A stretch of 64,000 bases of DNA from Pempheris klunzingeri (Eukaryota; Chordata; Actinopteri; Acropomatiformes; Pempheridae): the NCBI RefSeq assembly GCF_042242105.1, contig NC_092013.1, positions 16,864,618 through 16,928,617 of the forward strand, read 5' to 3'. The notes under the pieces are model-generated. The model was not told where the DNA came from and made no database searches. It saw nothing but the letters and a program-made list of their open reading frames with translations. The translations under genes and the position numbers were made by a program. Shown here one piece after another: positions 32,080 to 44,943 of the stretch (positions are counted from its first letter, which is position 1; each line of letters opens with the position of its first letter).

Positions 32080-32795
32080 CCCCGCCGTGTGCCCGTTCCG
32101 ACATACCTTCTTCCATCTACAGCGCCCGAAAACTCTCCTCTGTCGCCCCATCACTTACGCACTTACAACACAGCGAAGAAAAAGGAGGAAAGAACTTGGG
32201 AAGATGGTTCTGGCGGAGGAAGGGAACAGGGTTAAAAGACAAGCACTTACCCATAACTGGGATGAAGGACATTTGCAGATGTTAAACTGAGGAAGATGAG
32301 GAGGTGAGCCTGCTCAGGTCTGTTCCAGACGAGGTCGGAGGACTCACCATTTTAAGAGTAATTACAGAGCGGACGAGAGGGTTGAATAAAGAGGTCGAGG
32401 CTTCACGGTGGGACAGGTGAACCATGAAATATAAACGGACTATTTTGCCATGTCCTATTTGTAACCTAGCCCCTTATTTTTGTGTTTCTGTATAAACAGA
32501 GTAAAATGCAACATGGAAAACACTTCCAAGAGACTTTACATTGATTAAAACAAAGTTTAAAAAAAAAACAAACAAAAAAAAGACACCATCCCGATCTTTG
32601 GAGAGGGACAGAAACATTTGGCGGCCTTATATTCCAGAAAACGTCGACTGTTTCTGACAGGAAATGAAAAGCTCTTCGACCAGCTGTCGTGTCTCGGGGT
32701 ACGGTGGGTATTTGGGAATTCACACTGTTGCCATGGTGATCCACAGCCCTGTCATTTCCTTGTACCCATTGAAATTTGGGATGGAAACATTTCTA

Positions 32796-32801
32796 AATAA
32801 A
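32796..32801 (+). terminator. Poly(A) signal, probable ipo9
   Basis: AATAAA about 715 bases after the ipo9 stop codon, followed by a short diverse stretch. Confidence 0.6.
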
Positions 32802-34042
32802 AGTCCTGACAGGACAACATTTCCAGATTGATTTCCAGATTCCTCTCTTGTCTCCCCGAGCTGGGAATTGTATACGAACTTCATCCCATTCAACCACATT
32901 TTTATGAAATCCAAATCTGAAAAGTACTTACTGTCTCCACTCTTCATGCTGCGTCAGACTGGCATCTCTTACTGAGCCGCAGACATTTTTTAGCCTATTT
33001 ATGGAAAATTAAAACAAAATGTGTTGGTTTACAGATTTGTGCTCACTATAAATTCACTGTACAATGGAAGTGGTTGAAGTTTTGACATTTTTATCAGTAA
33101 TCTAGAATATTTTCACAGGATTAAAATGATGTGGATCAAAAATAAATTCATTCTGAAAAAGTAATGATCAATATGTTCAACATAGAGACGGAAATGACCA
33201 GTTTGGTGTGTAAAACAACATGAACATAAATTCATTCCAACATGTGGGCAACATCTTACTTCATTTCTCCCACTTAGTATTTATAAACGTTGTAAAAGAA
33301 TATTAGTTTTTATTATTGTACAGTAATTGTTCGTAAGTATAACCACTATTAAGGCATTTTATTTTCCGACGGTACTTTAATAGATTGTCACTTAGATGTT
33401 TGTACAGCAGCCTCCACCTCTGGTGCCCACAGCAGGAGTTTGTCCTTGGAACAGATAATCACACACGATAAAAGTATTTATCTCGGGGTTGAATGATAAA
33501 ACTGATAAAAATGATCCCTCAGAGTAGAATATGTTGCAGTTTTTTCTATTTTATGCTACCTTAGTGTCTAAATCTGCTTTAACCCTTAACATAATGCTAG
33601 ATTTGGTCAGGCTGGAGATATAAATCTTTGATATGAATTGCTGTAGAGTAACAGGAACCATCTGAGTTTTCCAGTGCGAGGGTATGAACGACTATTAATA
33701 TCCCTTAATGTTTAAGTGGTCAAAATGCAAAAACAAAATTACGTGATACACTGAATAATGCAATTTTCACAAATATATCCAAAATAAAAACAGTCTACAG
33801 CCAAACCTCATCAGTTTTTACATAATAGAGTTTACCATCCATCTAACACTTACTGATTATAACGGCCTATTGACCCACAGTGTGTCTGGATTAAGAAAAC
33901 CAAAGCAGATTTAAGCTCCTGAACACCCACTCAGGTGTTTTAGAGCTGTGTCTGAAAACAGGCTTATGATAACTCCATGACAACAACTCTGCAACAGGTG
34001 CAGCACAACCACAGTCTGCACATGCGCATGTACAGCAGATCT

Positions 34043-34057
34043 CCACCAGGGGGCGCT
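34043..34057 (+). promoter_or_regulatory. CTCF-like motif, plus strand
   Basis: CCACCAGGGGGCGCT matches the CTCF core consensus at every strongly constrained position. It lies between ipo9 and shisa4. Confidence 0.5.
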
Positions 34058-34403
34058 GTCAGCAGGGATTTTTGCTCTCATTAATCGTGAACACAGATGG
34101 ACTGATCTCTGCACCAGCCTCACATGGACTTAAAGCCAGCTGGACCTGTTTGTGTATGTTGTATATTTCTTACAGTCCAAACAGTAAAAGCTGTATAAAG
34201 CCCATGATGACTAAATGTACAGTGTATTTACATCTTACACAAATAATGTCTCCTCCTTATGATCCTTAACATCTAGTAAGTATTAAGAGCCAAAACTACC
34301 TACAGTATTAAAATATAAGCACTAATGTAGAATCGCCCTTCTTTCAGTGTTGTGTGTGTTTTAGGATTATTATCACTGATGCATGAACATGTAAGCATCC
34401 TTT

Positions 34404-34935
34404 TAGCTGTAGTTGGTCGAAATGATTTTAAATACTCGATTAAGGCGTCTTTATAACTGGTTTCTATTTATCTACAAGTCTCTTTTAAGGAAAACACCGC
34501 AATACCTCCCCAACCTTTTGCACCTTTCGCTTAATAACTATCACCTGAGGTCCAGCGATCTCATTACTTTATCTGACCCAAAAGCTCGTACTGTCTCCGG
34601 CCACAGTTCCTTTGGTTTTGCTGCAGCTAATGACTGGAGCTCCCTTCAAAACTCCTTCAAACTCTCAGTTCTCCCTTCAATCCATATGTTTAAACAGAAA
34701 TTACAGTATTGCATAGTTGACTGTTGCACTTGTTGAATCCCCTTTGCTCTTTAGTCTCCTCATCATTGGTTGTGAGTCTTGGATTCTTTTGCTACTGTTT
34801 CCTTTTATCTGCTCTTGCTTTGCTTTGTTTTTGTTTTTCCGCTGGGGCCTCTCGCCAGGTCATCATTGTAAATGAGAAGCTGTTCTCAACTGATTTTACC
34901 TGGTAAAATAAAGGTTAAATAAAATAAAATAAATA
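34404..34935 (+). mobile_element. 5'-truncated LINE (non-LTR retrotransposon) 3' end
   Basis: An open stretch at 34413-34736 gives IYKSLLRKTPQYL, YHLRSSDLITL and FAAANDWSSLQ, the usual order at the C-terminus of fish non-LTR reverse transcriptases. It is followed by 'cattgtaaatgagaa', 'tacctggtaaaataaaggtt' and a run of AAATA units, the typical tail. The family (CR1, L2 or Rex-like) cannot be settled by eye. This is a dead-on-arrival fragment with no promoter or full enzyme. Confidence 0.8.
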
Positions 34936-35465
34936 AAATTAAGTGAAATCTGCAAAAACACCCAAACTTGTAAAGTCTGTTTTTAACTAAATATTTAAAC
35001 CTGTTTTTTTTTTCAAATGTTTAAAAATGTTCAAGAAACGAGAACTAAACAGCATAAAATGAGGCAGGTCGAAGCACTATGATTATTAAATTATTTATTA
35101 ATTATGTGTTGTTGTTTTTTAATGGTTGATTTGCATTGAAGTGTTACTACTGGATCTTTTTAAATTTGTATAAGGAAATAAGATTTACATCCCACATTAA
35201 AATGACTTGAAAAGAGGGTAATCTCATTTATATTAGCTGCACATGTTTTGTGTGAAAAAGTCTAAAATATGCAAAACATCCAGCTGTTAGGGAAATGTTA
35301 TGGTATAAAAAGTACGATGTTTATCACTGAAATGTTGTGGAGTCGAAATACAAAGGAGCAAAGCATGAATCCTCAGAACTGTACTCAAACGCAGCACATA
35401 AGGAAAATATAAGGGTGCTCAGTGACAGCGCAGCACAATGTGTCACTTTAATACAAACGCAGCGG

Positions 35466-35541
35466 CACTAAAGTATCGCTATAACAGTGATACTATTACT
35501 GCACTATTACTACACTAAAGAATCACTATAATAGTGATCTG
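35466..35541 (+). repeat. Two direct copies of a 29-base palindromic unit
   Basis: Both units begin CACTAAAG (35466 and 35513) and each contains an inverted pair: 'tatcgctataacagtgata' in the first and 'atcactataatagtgat' in the second. Confidence 0.6.
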
Positions 35542-35559
35542 TGGTGAAACAGTCTGATT

Positions 35560-35839
35560 CTTGGCGTCCTCGTCGACACGTAACACGGTGGAGTGTTGTT
35601 ATTTTTTCCGACGTTTGAGGCGTGTACGTGAAGGCGCCGTCCCGCTACTTGAGCTCCGTCACAGCAGCGATGTGTCATTCATGACCGACCGTCTCACCGT
35701 CCCGTCTCTTCTGCAGCCGCCGGAGCCACGATAATGTCTGACAGCGCCCGGTAGTTGGACCTTTCTCCTTCATTTAGCACCGACCGAAAAACGGCCCCTC
35801 TTCAGAATAATCGTCTTCTCGGTCTAAACTGGCTTGAGG
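35560..35839 (+). promoter_or_regulatory. CpG-rich shisa4 promoter and 5' UTR
   Basis: CpG density is high from about 35565 to 35965, spanning the first coding exon. No TATA box is obvious. Confidence 0.55.
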
Positions 35840-38800
35840 ATGATCTCCCCGGCGGACAGCGTGTCCCTCTCCGCGCTGACTGCGGCGCTGCTCACCGTCG
35901 TCCTCTGCTCCTCTCCCGGTAAGATAACGGCTCCAGGCCGCTAGCGCAGCGCTAGCTGGCTAGCGGCCGACCGTCTTTATTCAGCCTCTTATTCTGCTTG
36001 TTTACATGTGTTTGTTGTTTATCTCAGTCCTGGATATCTGTAAGTAAACCGCAGGCAGCAGACATTTGTCCGGGCTCCTGTGGACCAGTCTCACCGGCTT
36101 CAGTGTGTTCGTTCAAATTATTTGTTTTTGTTTCATGTCAACGGCAACAATGGGAAGCTAATGCTAGCTAACTAAGGCTGTGGACGTTAGCATGGCTGCA
36201 GCTGTCTGGTCAGGAGTCTTATTTTTTATTTTTGTTTTCAAGAATTAAAGATTAACGTCACAAAATAGGTTGTTATTTTCCAACACAGGAGCCAGCGTGT
36301 CTCAGCAGCCCATCTTATATAATTCAAGCCTCAAATATCAGCCAATCAAGCTTTATGTGCATAGATGGGTAGATGGATGGATGGATAGATAGATGGATGG
36401 ATAGATAGATAGATAGACAGTTTGAAGATTAATGCACACCAAAATAAAAATGATGTTAGTAGTATGAGGCATGTGTCTTAGAGCTCTGTGCTTTAATGTA
36501 TATTTTAGCACCAGTTTAGCTAAAAACTCATCTTATTAAGCCAATATGTGCACTTAAAATCCTCAGTTCAACAAGGAAGAGCAGCTCTGAGTGGTTTAGT
36601 TTACATGCAGTATTTGGTCACGTTGTATTGTCAGATGTACTGTTTGTGGCTCCCAGACTTGAGGAAACTCCTGTTAGATGTGCGGGTCAGTGTGACTTTG
36701 AGCGGCCTGCACACGTGTGGCTGCTGTGACCAGGCTGTAATTTAGTGTGCCTTTAATTCTATGCTGCCTTAAACATAATCACACCAGCTGCCTGCAACTC
36801 ACTTTAGGGGTTAGTGTTAATTCCTATGTTCATTCTTATGCGTGTGTCTCAGTCACTACGTGAACTCCTTCTCCAGAGAGAGCGCAGAACCAGAACATCA
36901 CACATCACAGTGTTATTCTCCACTTTTGCTCCATTTCTGGGTTTTGAAAAAGGATGATCATATGATGCAAATGTGGATTAAATTGGCGAATGAGTGAGAG
37001 CTGCAACAATTAGTCAATTAATCCATCATAATCTACACTTATTTTGATTTGATTGTTTAGGCCATTTTTTTTCAAGCAAAAATGGGAACCTCTGATGGGT
37101 TCAGGTCTTCAAATGTGACAATTCTGCATCATAGTAAATTGAATATTTGGGGTTTTTGGATAAAAATAGGCAACATTTTGGGTTGTGGGAAATTGTGAAG
37201 GACATTTTTTAACTGTTTTCTGGCGTTTTATATTGTAGAACAAATGATAAGTCGAATATTACAAACAGAAATTGACAGATTAATTGATGATGGAAATAAT
37301 CATTAGATGCAGCCCTAGAAATAATAAATAGACTTTTTTTAAATTTCAGACATACAATTCCTTTAAATCTCCTGGGTACCTTACTTGAGCCCTTATCAGT
37401 TTTCAACCTCTGCCACAGGGATTCGTTGAATAATACATTATGACTGTGCTTGGCCTGGAATAAGAAAGCTGTGAAGAAAGAAGAGCCAGTGCAGGTTGGA
37501 AATAAATATTTATTTTCTCCCGAAGGCAGAACAAAGCAGCGTCTGTAAGTGAACAATCAAGAATCAAACATAAAACAGAAGTGACAGCGTGTCGGTAAAA
37601 CTGAGAGAAAATAAATTCTTTTGAGAATGAACTGAAACTGTCTGACCTGCTGCTTCCTTCTTTTCTTGACACGTTTTGATCGTCTTCCTTCTTGCTGCCC
37701 CCCTCTCACTCGTTGCGTTGCATTTGTCTTGCAGTCAGTGGGAACGAGGACTGTCTCTGGTACGTGGATAAAAATGGCACCTGGCACAATGGCTTCGACT
37801 GCCCTCTCATCACGTTCTGCTGTGGGAACTGCAACCGGCGCTACTGCTGCCTGGACGCCTTCAAGATGATCACAGAGAGGGAGCAGAAACGCTGCATGCT
37901 CTTCCAGTTCAGGTGGGAGCAGCGGCAGGGTTTTTAATTTGATTACTTATCTATTCATTTACTCGACACCAAGAGTCAGCGTTTGTGTTCACGATTCAAT
38001 ACTATCACTGCAGGATCACATTTCCTTCATTTCCAGATTCTGTAACATCCTGTTAGAGGACATTTGTCGTCACGGTCTGCACAGAAAAACACACCTCCCC
38101 TTGCTGCAAGATGCGTCCTCAAACATCTGGAAACGTAAATCCATCCCAACAAAGTGCACTGACAAATTATGAAGTGAAAACAATGCCAAAAATGAAAAAG
38201 AATGAAATTGAATTTATTAACCTTTTCTTAATATATGGATGGTCTTCATGTGCATCAGGGACATTGTCACACAATTAGTCAATTAATCTATAGGTGATTT
38301 ACAGACAATTAATCTGTAATTTAACAAATTTTAATTGAATTCTTTATGAAGTCCATAATCAGACAAAACTGCTGACTCGACTATGAGTATTTGCTGCTTT
38401 TCTTTTTGTATATCATTGTAAATTTTCTTTTACAAATCTTTTGGGTTTTAGACTGTTGGTCAGATAAAAATGAATAGTAATACAGAGTGTGCTGAGACAT
38501 AAATATTTACAAACAATGTGAGGGCATGTGGAAGTTATACAAAAATTACACTTACAATACTGGACTTTGGTGCTCGTTCAAAGTGTTTTGTGTGTGCAGA
38601 CAGCACTGCCAGCAGCAGTAATATTAAAGTATTACTGTGTCTGAGATCTCTGTTCTCTTTGGCGACGAGCAGTAAATACGCGTGTTTTTGGACGTCACTT
38701 CCAAAACCGCGTCGCTTGTGTCACGTCAGTCAGTTGGCAGCTGGTTTACTCGCATCGCCTGCAGAGACGGGAAGCAAAAACAGTACGCAGCTTCACGCAC

Positions 38801-41086
38801 AAGTGAGCTGAAGACATGGATATAGTATTGGAGCGAGTCTGTTGCGTTTGCTCTGCCTACCACCACTGGGGGAGCGACCACTGCTGAGTGATGTCACTAA
38901 CTCTGCGCTGCTTGGGATTTTTTTTTCTTTCCCGGGAATATCGTCCACACCCAGTTCTAATCTCCTAGTAACACTGCAAGTGCAAATGTCTTCATCAGTG
39001 GGCCATAGGCTCAGTCAACATTATGTTACTTCAGACAGAGGGGGACTCAACAGATATAGATTTAAAAGAAAAACGTTGAGATTTTCACTTCGACATTAAA
39101 CAGTTGCATCACTTCATGGCATTTGGATTATGGGGTGATAGAGTTACATGTACAAGAGGATTTAAGTGGGAATGCATTCTGCCAGCAATTTCTGCTAAAA
39201 GCCTGAAGTCAAGACGCTCTTAAACTGGCCTGTTCCTGTGTCCCATGGGCTGCATTTGACTTAATGGCCCTGCTTTGGTCCCTACAGTGTAATATGTTCT
39301 CATTAGTGGTTCTATCTCATCAGCTATCTGTGCTTTCAGCGGTGTTTAATGCCAGAGTCCCCTGTGAGGAGTAGTGGTGATGCTGATCTAAGCAAGGTAT
39401 TACCTGGGACTTGCAACATGGGAGTTTTCCCCTGCAGCACTTGAAACCATCCATCACTTTCCAGTGGCAAGCAGACAACCTGCATCTTATTAATCCCTGT
39501 GGGAGATCAGATCAGTGGGCGGTGGAGGCTGAGCTGTGATGGAGGGTCTCTTTGCTTCTCTGAGACGATGAGGTGATGGAATCTGGTGGAGAGACGGCGA
39601 GATGCGGCATTCAAGTCGTTAACTCGGATGTGATTTCAGGGTCAGTCTGTGGTGAACAGCGTGCCTGAATCAAAAGCCTCCCATCACAGCCATCTCTGCT
39701 TTAATCCTCCCTAAAGTGACTCATAATTAGCAGAGACAGAGGGGGAGGAACAATGTGAGGCCAGATGATCAAAGCAAGTAGGAAAAGACTCTGTAACTCA
39801 AGTCCTCCGCTTTCTCTCCTCCCAGCCCCACCACTCTAGCTGGCATCGCCTCCTCCATCCTGCTGTTTGTGGCGATCATTGCGACCATGGTGTGCTGCTT
39901 CATGTGCTCCTGCTGTTACCTCTACCAGAGAAGGCAGCAGAGGGGCAGGACACCCTATGATGGTGAGACCTCTACTCTTCACGTCCATGCTTGTGCAGAC
40001 AACCAGAAGGCTGTAGCTTTCCCTCACTGCAGTCTGCACTTTTTCCACCCGCAGCCCAGCAGATCCCCATGGCCAGCTACCCAGTGGAGCCCATGTACGA
40101 CGCTTATGGAAAACCACTGGGATCCTCTGACTACCCACACGTAGGTTATCCAATGGCACCCCAGTACCCTGGCATGCCCCCACAGTACCCGATGATGCAT
40201 CCTGGACCCTATCCACCAAACCTGATGGATCCTGCATACAGCCAGGGTAAGAGCAGCTTTAGATATTACGTCCACATTTTGTCCATCATTAGTATAAATT
40301 GCTGTTTTGTTCTGACAACAAAAGACAAGTCTAGTAAAACCCCTAAAAGTAATTTTGCGGACAAATCAATGCAAACAAATGATGTGCCACTATACTGTAT
40401 ATAATACAAGCTGCTTTAGTTACTTTTGGAGAAGGGAAGTGGCTCCATACCTCTAATATTACCCGGTGACTATGACACCACCCCTGCTGGAGGCAGGATG
40501 AATACACAGGAAAGACGAGAAGTGCTTCTTGTAAAATTATTTCCATGAAATCTATTGAGCATGTTCACGATCCTCAGGATGTTTGGGTGACCCCCTGATT
40601 TTTTTTTTTTTTTTTTTTTCCTGTTGCATCAGCATTACGTCAAAATCTCCACAAGAAGTATAAAAAAAAAAAACTGTGCCATGAAATTCACTGACACTCA
40701 TGCTCCCCAGAGGGCAGGTGCTATTTTGGACACTGTCCTCTAGCGCCACCACCAGTTTGATGCAGGATATCTACTGATTTAGAGGGCAGATTGCCATAAA
40801 ATTAGGTGAAATTTGCACACTGTACATTTCATGCCACCAAGGGCATTTTAAGTCCACTGACTCTGTTATCTCTCCACGAGTGCCATCTCAAGGACAAATT
40901 TTACGTTTTTAGCCGCTCTATGGCAGTGCTGGTTGGTTATCAACTACTGTTTGTGAAACGAATCCAACTGAATTTGATGATTTTTACTGTAATCGTAGAA
41001 CAAGAGGAAGATCTGACTTTATTCTTGTTTCCACTTATTTTTCAGCCCCTCCACCTTACTCTCCACCTCAGTATCCTGGTCATTGA
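35840..41086 (+). CDS. shisa4: Shisa family member 4, complete
   Basis: A small single-pass membrane protein of the Shisa family, whose members act as adaptors in the secretory pathway; the role of this member is not well established. Five coding exons: 35840-35918, 37735-37912, 39826-39962, 40055-40246, 41046-41086; 208 codons, against about 197 in human. Residues 1 to about 27 form a signal peptide. A Cys-rich domain follows (DCPLITFCCGNCNRRYCCLD) with an NGT glycosylation sequon. A membrane segment near residue 90 (GIASSILLFVAIIATMV) ends in a Cys cluster CCFMCSCC, likely palmitoylated. The cytosolic tail is Pro/Tyr-rich and ends PPPYSPPQYPGH with a PPxY motif that could bind WW domains. 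Synteny with ipo9, lmod1 and timm17a separates it from other Shisa genes. Confidence 0.93.
36363..36418 (+). repeat. (GATA/GATG)n microsatellite
   Basis: About 14 tetranucleotide units mixing GATG and GATA, in shisa4 intron 1. Confidence 0.9.
37003..37318 (+). repeat. MITE-like teleost repeat (GGGCTGCA family), near full length
   Basis: It starts 'gagctgcaacaattagtcaa' and ends 'aatcattagatgcagcccta', so the ends are inverted copies. Internal phrases 'tcaagcaaaaatgggaacc', 'tcttcaaatgtgaca' and 'gggaaattgtgaaggacat' mark the family. It is non-coding and lies in shisa4 intron 1. This is the best copy of five in the window. Confidence 0.75.
38270..38490 (+). repeat. Diverged copy of the GGGCTGCA-family repeat
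   Basis: It begins 'cacacaattagtcaattaat' and later shows 'tatttgctgcttttc' and 'gggttttagactgttggtca', matching the family in order. It lies in shisa4 intron 2. Confidence 0.6.
40541..40910 (-). repeat. Diverged teleost repeat with poly-T core
   Basis: The phrases 'ggatgtttgggtgaccccct', 'tgccatgaaattcactgaca', 'tctagcgccaccaccagttt' and 'tgccataaaattaggtgaa' recur in a common teleost repeat. Strand is uncertain. It lies in shisa4 intron 4. Confidence 0.5.
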
Positions 41087-41204
41087 TGGGCTCGTCCACA
41101 CACTGACAGAGCGGGGAAACGACTGCAACTGAGAGAAATGACTGTTTCAGAAGGAGAAGGCAGCGCCACTCTCTCACACACTCAGACAGACACACACACA
41201 CTCA

Positions 41205-41210
41205 AATAAA
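41205..41210 (+). terminator. Poly(A) signal, probable shisa4
   Basis: AATAAA about 120 bases after the shisa4 stop codon, just after a short CA run. A longer 3' UTR is possible. Confidence 0.45.
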
Positions 41211-44200
41211 CACAACAGCTTGACTAGCAGTGGTTTGCCTGTGAACGAGAACAGGAGGCACTTTGTTATTTTTTTGTTTGTTTGTTTGTTTATTTACAAC
41301 ATTGTCCTACTTTTCCGGAGCATTTACGTAAGTCAAATTGTGTCCTGCAACCTGACGCCTGATGGCTGCGGGCGGGTGTCACGGAGGCCGACACCATTCC
41401 CAAAGTGGCTGGCGGCTCGACCGTGTGTGCTGCCACGTCCGCTCTGACACACTCGCCTCAATGACAGGGTGTCACCTAAAGACAGGGCTCATTACCCTAC
41501 AGAGGAGGAGTCAGAAGGGATTTACAAAAATGATAATGCACTCCCTCTTTGTTTATTCAAGGGAAAAATGTTTTTCTTCCTCACTTTTGTTAAATTTTAA
41601 TGAATTGAAACTGCCTAAGGCTACATTCCAGGTCATCCATGATCCACATTCTCCAAATATGATGACATGATGTCTTTATCTCTGTTTATTTGATGTTTTT
41701 TTTGTTTTGTTTTATGTGGTAGAGGCTGAAGTGAAAAACAAATTGCGTGTTTGTTTTAAAAGGTGACATGTACGGCTCGAAGGCAGTGCAATACTGACTT
41801 AAATTTGCTCAGATGGTCTAAGGATTTTATGGCACTCGTAATTCTGTGTAAGAAACCTTTAGTCACCTGTTAGGTTCACCTCTTTCTTCTCTTTTTTTGT
41901 ATCTGACTCGACTAATTTACTTCATGATAGTATAGTAGCTGCACCACTGTAATGCAACATCTCGACATCAGCATGCTACCCCAGTCAAAGTTATCGGTCC
42001 CGTGATGCTTCTTTTCTGGTTTTAAATGAATTAGAATTGAGTTTTTAGATTAATCCAAAAATGCCAGGTAGGATGTTTTCCAGTGAAATTCATGTTAAAT
42101 GTTTATTTCTTGTAACATATCAGGTCAGGGGAGTTGCAGGTCATGCTGCTTAACTAAAACAAATTATCCCGCCTTACAATAATTAACCACGAAGAGGGAA
42201 AAAAAAAAAAGATTAACTATTTAAATACATATTTTGTAAATCTGTTCTTCAGCTGAATATTTTATGATATTGTAACAAGTTATTTTAAACATAATGTATC
42301 GTTATTGTAACATAAGATATGATGTTTTAGCATTTTGGCATCTTTCCATTAGGTATTTATTATTGTTGAAATTACCTTTTACTGTGAATGGGTTCTTCTT
42401 ACCTTCTGGACAAGCTACAAAGCCAAAAAATAGATTTTGTTGACCACCTCTTTTTAAAATTATAGTTCTACATTTTTGAAAGGAGTTAGATAAAAAGATT
42501 AATACCAATTTCACGTCTGAATGGTAAATATGTAGCTAGCTAGCTGTTAGCCAAAGGCAGCAGTACGTTAGCTTAGCTTAGCAACCGCCTATGACTGAGT
42601 GGAAATAAAACACGACTGCCAGACCCATTAAAGCTCACTAATTAACATTATATCATGTTTATCCATGTAAAAACTTGAGTGCATCAGTTTGCTGTTGTAT
42701 GGGAAGCTATGTGGCAGAATAGGGTATTTCTATTCAGGCACCCGGCACAGACTCGTTAGAGACGAGTTAGTCCGGCACGTGGCCCCCTGTAAAATGTTGA
42801 ATTTTCGTTTTTACATCAGTGTACATCATATGCGTTAATTACTGAGCTTGGGGTGTATTTTATCACCTTTGGACATCTGCCGTTAATGCTAGCTTGTTGG
42901 CTAGCTGTTTGCGTTAACACGACCAAAATGCAGATAGCTGTAGCTGTTTCCCAAAATGTGGAAGTGTTCCTTTAAATCTACTCTTACAGAGTTGGGCTCC
43001 AGTGAGGTCAGGGCCCGAGACTTGTAATCAATCTGTAATGTGTCCCTTGTGAAATGTGTTAGCTGGAAAACATGACGTCTCAAGCATGCTGACATTTAGC
43101 TGTCTGACTACTAATACATTTTGCCTGGATTATTATTCATTCCAGTGCAATTCATCTCAAATTTAAAGTCAGAAGAGGCCCATTAAAAACTCTTGTCATG
43201 CTGATCAGAGAAGCCTGAAGTTTACAGAAGCCTGTAAACTTCTCTTTGAGACTCACTGCTGTATCTTGTCTCACTGCTAAACCACGCAGCAATGAATCAG
43301 ACGAGAGCTATTACCACTAGTTTACAGCGTAAGTTGTTTTCTCCGCTGGCTACGTCCATATGTACAGATTTGTTGAGCCTTTGTAAAGCACAAAGAGAAC
43401 ACCGGACTTTTTCTTTGTAAGACGCTTTCATATGTAATTTGACATAACGTTTGCTCAATGATGTTTCTGTTTATTTGTGCTTCTAAACCAACTCCATGAG
43501 TGTGTTTAATGAAACTGACATCAGTTGGCTAAATAACTTATCTAGGTGGCTTTTTGTCTGTTGCCATATGGATGGTATGACATTGTAATATAAGGTGAGT
43601 GGAAAGTTTTTATTTATAACATAAAATTTAACTTTGGAATGTAATATACACCTGTCTGCTGTGTCTTTTTGCTTCCAAGAAATCAAATTATGAGACCTTT
43701 GAAAAGTGTGTGTTTACATCACTTTGACCACTAGATGTCCATATTAACTTTCATCAATATGAACTATTTTCAGATGTTTGACAAAAATGTATATTTCACC
43801 ATCATCACAACATATAAGCAACATATAACATAAGCAACATATAACCCAAATGTCCCTAAACAATACACTAAACAATACCACAGCCCACCTACATACCAGG
43901 GCAATATACATTTAGCATTTCAACACATATTCATATATATAATCTACTTATTTGGGTAATTCACATTTTGACACTCTTATTAAAATGTCAATGTTAAAAT
44001 GTTTCTTATTTTATTGAATTCTTTTAAATATATGTTCATTCCAACAGAATATTGTTCTCATATATCAACTTCCACTCATTTTAAACAACTTTTGGACACT
44101 TTGGGTCAGGTGGTAATAATAATACATGATCTGTGCCGCTATAAAAATCTAGCAAGTCTCTGAATTTTAGTGCCTTCCTTTATAATAAACAGCAGGATAT

Positions 44201-44943
44201 TGTTGTTTATTGTGCCTCAAGAACATGTCACCCTGCGTTTTGCTACATATATTTATTGCTCTTGTTAATCTAACGCATAACTTATCAGTTTCCCCCTAAA
44301 ATCATCACCCTGCTGGTGTTACATTCAGCTCCTGTAAAAACAAAACTTTTATTTTCTCGCAGTGTTTTTCCCAAAATGTTACGAGGAAATATGAAAAGCT
44401 CCTGGAAGAAACACTGAGGCAGAAAATCTAAAGTGAAATTTTCAGCTGTTAAAATTGGAGTCATTACTAAACAAACGAGTCTGAATATAAACATGAATTG
44501 TGTAATAGGAAGTCTGTGTAACTCTGCTCTGGCATCTCTGTAAACTTCAGCCCTTCCCATTACCTTTAAAGGAGTGTGTACCCTGAACTAAATATGGACA
44601 TGCACTTTCAGAGGATTTCAAAGAATGTCCCAGCCTCTCAGTCCACTTTGATGATGTGAGGCTCTTGCAGTTCATCACTGGTACCCCCTCACTGCAGGAC
44701 CGTGAGTCCAGCCTCTTTGCACCAGGATTGATGCCTCTGGTGGCTTTTTGGTGAGCTTTTTGGGACGGGACAGCAGGACACCAGCGTTGGCATATGGGAA
44801 TACTCAACTTCTCGCCATAGGAGAGAAATTACACAATAATCAGATTTTAAATAAAGGGATTTACTGTATCCACACCATCCAAAGAAACCAAATTTCCTTG
44901 TTCTTTGCGGGTGTAGCCTTTTATCCAGATTTTTTTGGCCACC
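41211..44943. other. shisa4-lmod1 intergenic region
   Basis: AT-rich with no gene recognised. It includes a teleost repeat at 42520-42975 and AT-rich short tandem duplications near 43810-43880 (CAACATATAA units). The lmod1 promoter must lie near its right end, but I see no confident TATA box or CArG box. Confidence 0.6.
42520..42975 (+). repeat. Teleost interspersed repeat, third copy
   Basis: The left part shows 'gttagcttagcttagcaac', 'aaagctcactaattaaca' and 'tatcatgtttatccatgtaa'; the right end shows 'agctgtttcccaaaatgtgg' and 'gtgttccttta'. The middle (about 42690-42890) is unrelated or highly diverged. Confidence 0.6.

Larger units (their letters stand above)
32802..35839. other. ipo9-shisa4 intergenic region
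   Basis: AT-rich sequence with no gene recognised. It contains a CTCF-like site, a 5'-truncated LINE end, a small tandem palindrome and the CpG-rich shisa4 promoter. The only open frame with family likeness (34413-34736) belongs to the LINE. Confidence 0.7.
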
